Assembly (NCBI GenBank): GCA_011800155.1
Contig: CM022368.1
Coordinates: forward strand, 2,604,001 to 2,668,000
Length of the DNA: 64,000 nucleotides
From: Flammulina velutipes
Lineage: Eukaryota > Basidiomycota > Agaricomycetes > Agaricales > Physalacriaceae
Direction: 5' to 3'
Part shown: in pieces, positions 59,459 to 64,000 of the stretch
Numbering within the stretch: the first letter of the stretch is position 1
Layout of the letters: each line of letters begins with the position of its first letter
Position numbers and translations under genes: made by a program
Notes under the pieces: generated by a model
Databases searched by the model: none
What the model was told of the DNA's origin: nothing
Seen by the model: the letters and a program-made list of their open reading frames with translations, nothing else

Positions 59459-60727
59459 TCAGAAGAGTTCAGCGAAAGTAGCAAGGGCTTTCTCGGGAAC
59501 ATCCCAGTGCGCCTGGGTGCATACGTCAGACGTGAACGGAGCCAGGAAAGTAACGGTACGCACAAAGTGATTCGTGCCCTCTAACATCTTGAAATTGATT
59601 GGGATGACGCCTCCCAGGGTCTTCACGTCGTTCTGCACGGCCCACAAGCCAGCAAAGGCGAACGCAGCAGTTTTATCTCCAACCAAGTAAGACCTTTTCA
59701 TGTTCGGGAAAATGCCAGCGATGGATGTATCGAAGAATGCCTTTTGGTAAGTCCTCGAGAGTTGGTTCTGGAATGTACCCAAAAAGGGCAAGTCCGTCGC
59801 AGCGTCATCTCCTAAACGCACCATGGTGTTCCACTGCTGTACCGGGATGTTGTATACCGTTGGGACGTGTGACTGAGAAGAGAGTACCCAACTGAGTTGG
59901 TCCAGATCATGCGTGGATAGATCTCCGTGGTCGAAGTAGGCAGTGACCCACTGACCAAAGGCTGGGAGACGAATATTTTCCGGCATGGTGGTATCAGCCA
60001 GCGGTGTCCACTCTTGCGGATTGATACCATGACCAAGGACCAGTGTTGCCGGTTCTTGGAGTGCTAATCAGATAGCAGACGCGGTTGACGAACACCAACA
60101 CTTACCGTAAATGATCAGGGAGCGCAGATTGGCGCTCAACACATCCTTGACGCCCTTCGGCAACGTGTCCGCGGTCCCAATAGCAGCAAACGCGTACACC
60201 GCACCCACGGACCAGCCAAGAAGAGCAACTCCGCCCTTCTTACCGTCCGAAGACAGAGGAGGCAGGTCAAACTTCTTGACGAATTCCGCGACGAAAGTGG
60301 CGATCTCGTGTCCACGCGCCTCGATTTGACCGTCTCTGTCTGCATCACCTGAACCGCCCGTGAGGGTGATGTTCAGTTCCTCCGGAGTGAATGGTGTAGA
60401 TCCAGGAAATGGACGACGATTCAATGCCACAAAACGAATGCCTTCAGACGGGGCGATATCAATGACCTTCTGGAAAACCTCTAATACAACCCCGTTTAGC
60501 TATATCTTTCGGAAGAAAAGGAATCTCTTACCATTTGTGAAGGACAATCCGTGGATGGCGATGATCGTTGTGTAATCCTTCTGCTTGGGAGGACCACTAT
60601 CGATGTAGGATAGTTCGACGCCGGTGGAAGAGTTTACTACCAAGGTCTTGAAGCTCATGACAAGTACGGGAAACAGAGATGGGAGCAAGAGAAAGATCGA
60701 TAGAGCGTTAAATGCAAGTTTGGTCAT
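59459..60727 (-). CDS. Alpha/beta-hydrolase fold enzyme
   Basis: Minus-strand exons run from 60727 (MTKLAFNALSIFLLLPSLF, a signal-like start) to the stop at 59459, with introns near 60490-60530 and 60070-60110. The domain shows IIAIHGLSFTNG (oxyanion-type HG), a nucleophile elbow LLGWSVGAVYA (GxSxG), and a possible acid/His pair toward the end (LEGTNHFVRTV). The family covers esterases, epoxide hydrolases and lipases; the substrate is unknown. If MSFKTLVV (24 codons in) is the true start, the protein is cytosolic. It sits between the methyltransferase and the UbiA gene, all on the minus strand. Confidence 0.7.
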
Positions 60728-61156
60728 GGCAGTGCAGCTTCCATTTAGATGACCGGGATCGAGCTTAAGAGGTAAGATATCAGTGATGCAAGAACGCGAT
60801 ACCCGCTACAAATAGCAGCTGTCCTGAGCTCCTCCTGAGCGAGGAACGATGCATCATATCGGCCACACGTCGCGCAGCGCGTTGTATTGGACGCATCCAT
60901 CACGTCGATATTGTGCTTCCTGCCCATTGAAAACGAGGCACACGGCGAAAGGCATCGCGGGAAGTCTGGCAGCTTCGGCGGAGTTGGTGATGTTTCCAAT
61001 CCATAAACACCGATGTCGACGTGAACCCCGTGAATAGCAATCTATCAAGGAATCATCAACTTCTCATCTAGTGCCATTTGCCTTCTTCGAGTCTTGAGTG
61101 CTGAGTGCTGAGTCTTGAACACCTGAATGTCAAGTATATGGATTTCAACGTCAAAG
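60728..61156. other. Intergenic region in the cluster
   Basis: Upstream region of the hydrolase and downstream region of the UbiA gene. A minus-strand ORF (60745..60999) has no supporting features and is left out. Confidence 0.45.
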
Positions 61157-62225
61157 CTACCATAAGAAAATCCCCGTTCGAATATTACAATGCAGAATAT
61201 GCACGAGGAGCAACCAGACCTATTGTCTGTCAGAACGAACAAGAACAAAAGGTAGATAGACTGACATTGTAGAAAACATAGTTCAACTTTTGTGACCGCA
61301 TGTCTCGCAGTAAAAAGAATCGTGACGCGACACTCGCGCCTAAGAGTAAGAACAAAGTACTAGATATCGGTCCCAGTCCCCAAACAGAGGCGAGGGTTAA
61401 CGACCACAAAACGATTACGAACATCATATAGTATCTTGAGCCTTCCGGAGCGACAATTGGCAACGTTCTTCTTCCCGATAGTTTGTCGCCTTCCACGTCG
61501 GCAAAGTCCTGCACGGAACATAAGCACGGGAGTGTTATACAGTCCAGCAAAGATACGAACCTGCGCCGATATGGTAGTCAATATGACCGCTGCACTGCAA
61601 GTCAAAGCAGTCAAGGATGTACGATCAAGTACTCCCTGTGAACCTATGTATCACAATGAGGACGCGACACATATGATGTCTCACGGACCCATACTCATGC
61701 AGATACTGGCACCAAGCTCGAACGTGGTATAGCCGCCAACATTACAAAGATTCTTGAACACCAGATGTCCACTGAAACCCAAATCATCGTGGATGACTTC
61801 GACCAATGTGAGAGTGCCGCTGGCAAACAACGCCCAGGGACCTTGAGTAGCAGAGAGAAGCAGGCAGGATGCCATCAGCCACCAACGAAATCGACGAGCG
61901 CTGTTAACGGATACGCGTCCGGATGGAAGCGGTCTCCAAGGTTTATTTAGCTTGTCTTCGGGACCACTGAACGTTTGGTTCGATACATTGGCTTGGAGAA
62001 GGTGTAACCATGTCCATAAAACGGTCTGGGGAAAGGAAGCTGGTCGAAGGTTTGCCGTGGATGCTGTGGCGAAAGCGAGCTAGAGGTATATTGAGATTAG
62101 ATGGTTGCTATTTCTAAGCGACTTACCACAGGGAAGAATATGGTCTTGTAATCCGAACGAGTGAAGAGGTAGAGGGTCTCCAAGTGGTAGTAAGTGCGAC
62201 TCCGCCATGAAGTTCGGTAAACCAT
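61157..62225 (-). CDS. UbiA-superfamily prenyltransferase / terpene cyclase
   Basis: Minus-strand exons 62225..62127, 62079..61695, 61643..61561, 61508..61266 and 61219..61157 give 290 aa in phase. The protein opens with YHLETLYLFTRSDYKTIFFPV. The first polar motif reads NQTFSGPEDKLNKPWRPLPSGR, in place of the canonical NDxxDxxxD, and the second is QDFADVEGDKLSGRRTLP (DxxxD type). Several membrane helices follow and it ends YNVWLLLVHILHC. The changed first motif is closer to the fungal UbiA-type sesquiterpene cyclase seen in fumagillin biosynthesis than to aromatic prenyltransferases of quinone synthesis, but the choice is inference. It would supply the terpene skeleton for its neighbours. 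Confidence 0.82.
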
Positions 62226-62987
62226 GTAGCTAACACGCGAAGGTATACTATCGACAGCATTTTAGACTAGAGCGGGACCAAGTTTTTCTGGAGAAGCCGA
62301 GGCGGAGAGACATGCGAACAGAAAGAAGTAGTAAATTCGTGCGATGATGTGCAAATGCAGGGCACATTTGGAGCGCGTTTTGAAATTGAATTCTGGTTTA
62401 GCACATCTTTTCCTGAGATAAGCCTGAAGCTCGTAAGTTACCTCGCTGAAGGCTTATCGCGGAACATTTGCTCCGAAAACTGTCTCGTCCAGGTAGACCA
62501 GCTGCAATACGCCAAAGTCGACCCGAGTTTCCTCCTGAGGCATAGCATTCCGGACACATGAGGTGAGAGCTGAGTTGAAGATTTGAAGAAGGCAACTCAG
62601 AGAAGGACACCACCAGTAAGGCAATAGAGAGAACGAGAGAACGTGTTTGATCGCAACTTTTCGTCTGATATATATTCCCACGAGGCGGCCCGTCAATCAC
62701 CGACAATGTGGCGTTAAACTTTGAAATACTACCACATGCGGGACAGGGAAATGAGCATCCTTAGCGCTAGATATTTGCATTTATGAAGGGCTTAATTGAA
62801 ATTTATGATCAGCATCCAGTAGTAATATCATCTCTTCAAAGACTGTCAGAATGTCCGGCTTCAGCCCATTGAACAAGAGCTAGATATCAGATTCCTACGG
62901 TATGCAGCCGCGTTCGCAGGGCCCAGTTCAGTCAATCTGGTATTTTGGATACTACTATCGTACAGCTTTTGTCTCGGAAAGATATCT
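62226..62987. other. Intergenic region between UbiA gene and aldo/keto reductase
   Basis: No gene is recognised; ORFs here are short and unsupported. It carries the UbiA promoter and the 3' region of the reductase. Confidence 0.4.
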
Positions 62988-64000
62988 TCACATCCTGGGA
63001 GCACGATGCTCATAGCTGGCGCAAACTTAGACAACAAGACATTGATTAAACAGTTCACGTACGGTTCCTCCAGGTACTTTACATCCTCTTCAGAGAGCGT
63101 ATTTTTACCCACGAGGGCCTCGAGAAGTCTCTCAGGCTGCACAAAACATCAGATCCGAGCCAAAGTGAAAGTGATACTACGTACACTATTCGCACCAACA
63201 ACTGGACTAGAAACCCTGGTCAACGACCAGGTGAGAGCAACCTGGGACATCTTCCAAGAATACTTCTGGGAGAGTTCAATCACACGCTCGATGATCTTGA
63301 CATCCGATTCTTTCAAGGGTTTTTGGAAGCCAGCCTTTGTACGGGATGTTTCCTGGCCCAGTGGACGTGCGAGATTGCCATCCATCAGCGGAGAGTAGGC
63401 CATGATGCCGATACCCTTGTATTGACAATAGGCGAAGAGCTCTAGTTCCTAACAATGTCTTGTCAGAATCAATATGTGTCTGGAAAGACGACATCTGACC
63501 TCAGTGCGGTACAAGAGTGAATGCTCCATTTGGACACTGGTGAAAGTTGTCCATCCGTTTACTTGAGCAACGTTGTTCATCTCGATAAACTTCCAGGCGC
63601 GAACATTAGACGCCCCGATGTAACGAACCTTTCCGGACCGAACAAGGTCGTTCAAGGCTCGCATAGTCTCTTCGAAGGGCGTGTCGTCGTCCGTCATGTG
63701 GATCAAGAGAACGTCGATGTAATCCGTCTGAAGACGCGCCAGACAATCGTCGACCTGATTGAAGATCGCTGTCCTGGAAAGGCCGCCTTGGTTGACGTAG
63801 TCGCGCTGGTCCTTCAGCTCGGGGCGGAAGTAGCTAGTTATGGTGGTGGGTTCTTCATGATCGACGAGAAACCTGATTTTGGTGACAAGTGTGATATTCT
63901 TGCGTGGTATCTCGTTCTACACATCCGTAAGAAAGGCGGCACTAATCATGCAACGGACTCGGACGCACTTGCTTCAAGAATTTGCCAATGATGGTCTCGG
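62988..64000 (-). CDS. Aldo/keto reductase, 5' part beyond window edge
   Basis: Partial: the 5' end lies past base 64000. Exons read ETIIGKFLKQ, NEIPRKNITLVTK, YFRPELKDQR, LARLQTDYIDVLLIHMTDD and ALNDLVRSGKVRYIGASN. YCQYKGIGIMAYSPLMDGNL, ALTWSL and the C-terminal LSEEDVKYLEEPY follow, with the intron falling inside EEP|Y; TGA is at 62988..62990. The pattern (ASN block, YSPL) fits the AKR superfamily, NADP(H)-dependent reductases. The active-site Asp/Tyr part is outside the window. Same strand as the UbiA gene, so probably part of the same cluster. Several early introns are approximate. Confidence 0.8.

Noticed and set aside
60745..60999. Small minus-strand ORF between hydrolase and UbiA genes
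   Set aside because: No start context, domain or intron support; probably untranslated or promoter DNA.

Overview
The window looks like nuclear DNA of a filamentous basidiomycete, most likely an Agaricomycete. Genes are dense on both strands and are split by many short introns of about 43-60 nt with GT(A/G)(A/T)G donors and CTNA(C/T)-like branch sites. It carries fungal-specific families: a seven-HAMP group III histidine kinase, a DUF6593-type protein, a Zn2Cys6 factor, ERG27, and a CLIP-170 protein with terminal zinc knuckles. Many gene models below were rebuilt by hand so that all exon phases agree and the family motifs are restored. They are sequence readings, not transcript evidence.

Layout. 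0-14.2 kb: two inverted paralogues of a kinase-like protein (17-1960 on + and 12083-14158 on -) flank a Rab escort protein (MRS6), a bZIP factor, a heavily broken NAD(P)-binding epimerase pseudogene (about 6356-7555) and a long disordered protein. 14.5-28 kb is a housekeeping block: CLIP-170, RPN10, ERG27, EBP2, SCO1, ATG7 and the TEM1/SPG1 GTPase. Spacing here is very tight: the SCO1 and ATG7 start codons are 36 bp apart, and the EBP2 and SCO1 stops are 29 bp apart. 28-35 kb holds a short unknown gene beside a decayed tandem copy of itself, then COG4, a stretch of broken ORFs and a DUF6593-type gene. 35.4-50.9 kb has a Zn2Cys6 factor whose zinc-cluster exon ends in a GC-AG intron, the NIK1-type histidine kinase, a small membrane-anchored unknown, CCT2 and PMT1. 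51.2-53.4 kb is an unknown gene whose last codons have been replaced by a 447-bp TA-flanked MITE.

53.8-64 kb is all on the minus strand. It holds a secreted hydrolase, then a cytochrome P450, an isoprenylcysteine-methyltransferase-like protein, a second alpha/beta hydrolase, a UbiA-type prenyltransferase/terpene cyclase and an aldo/keto reductase cut by the window edge. The last five look like a terpenoid-type biosynthetic cluster, which is the strongest candidate here for undescribed biology. No rRNA, tRNA or CRISPR array was recognised.
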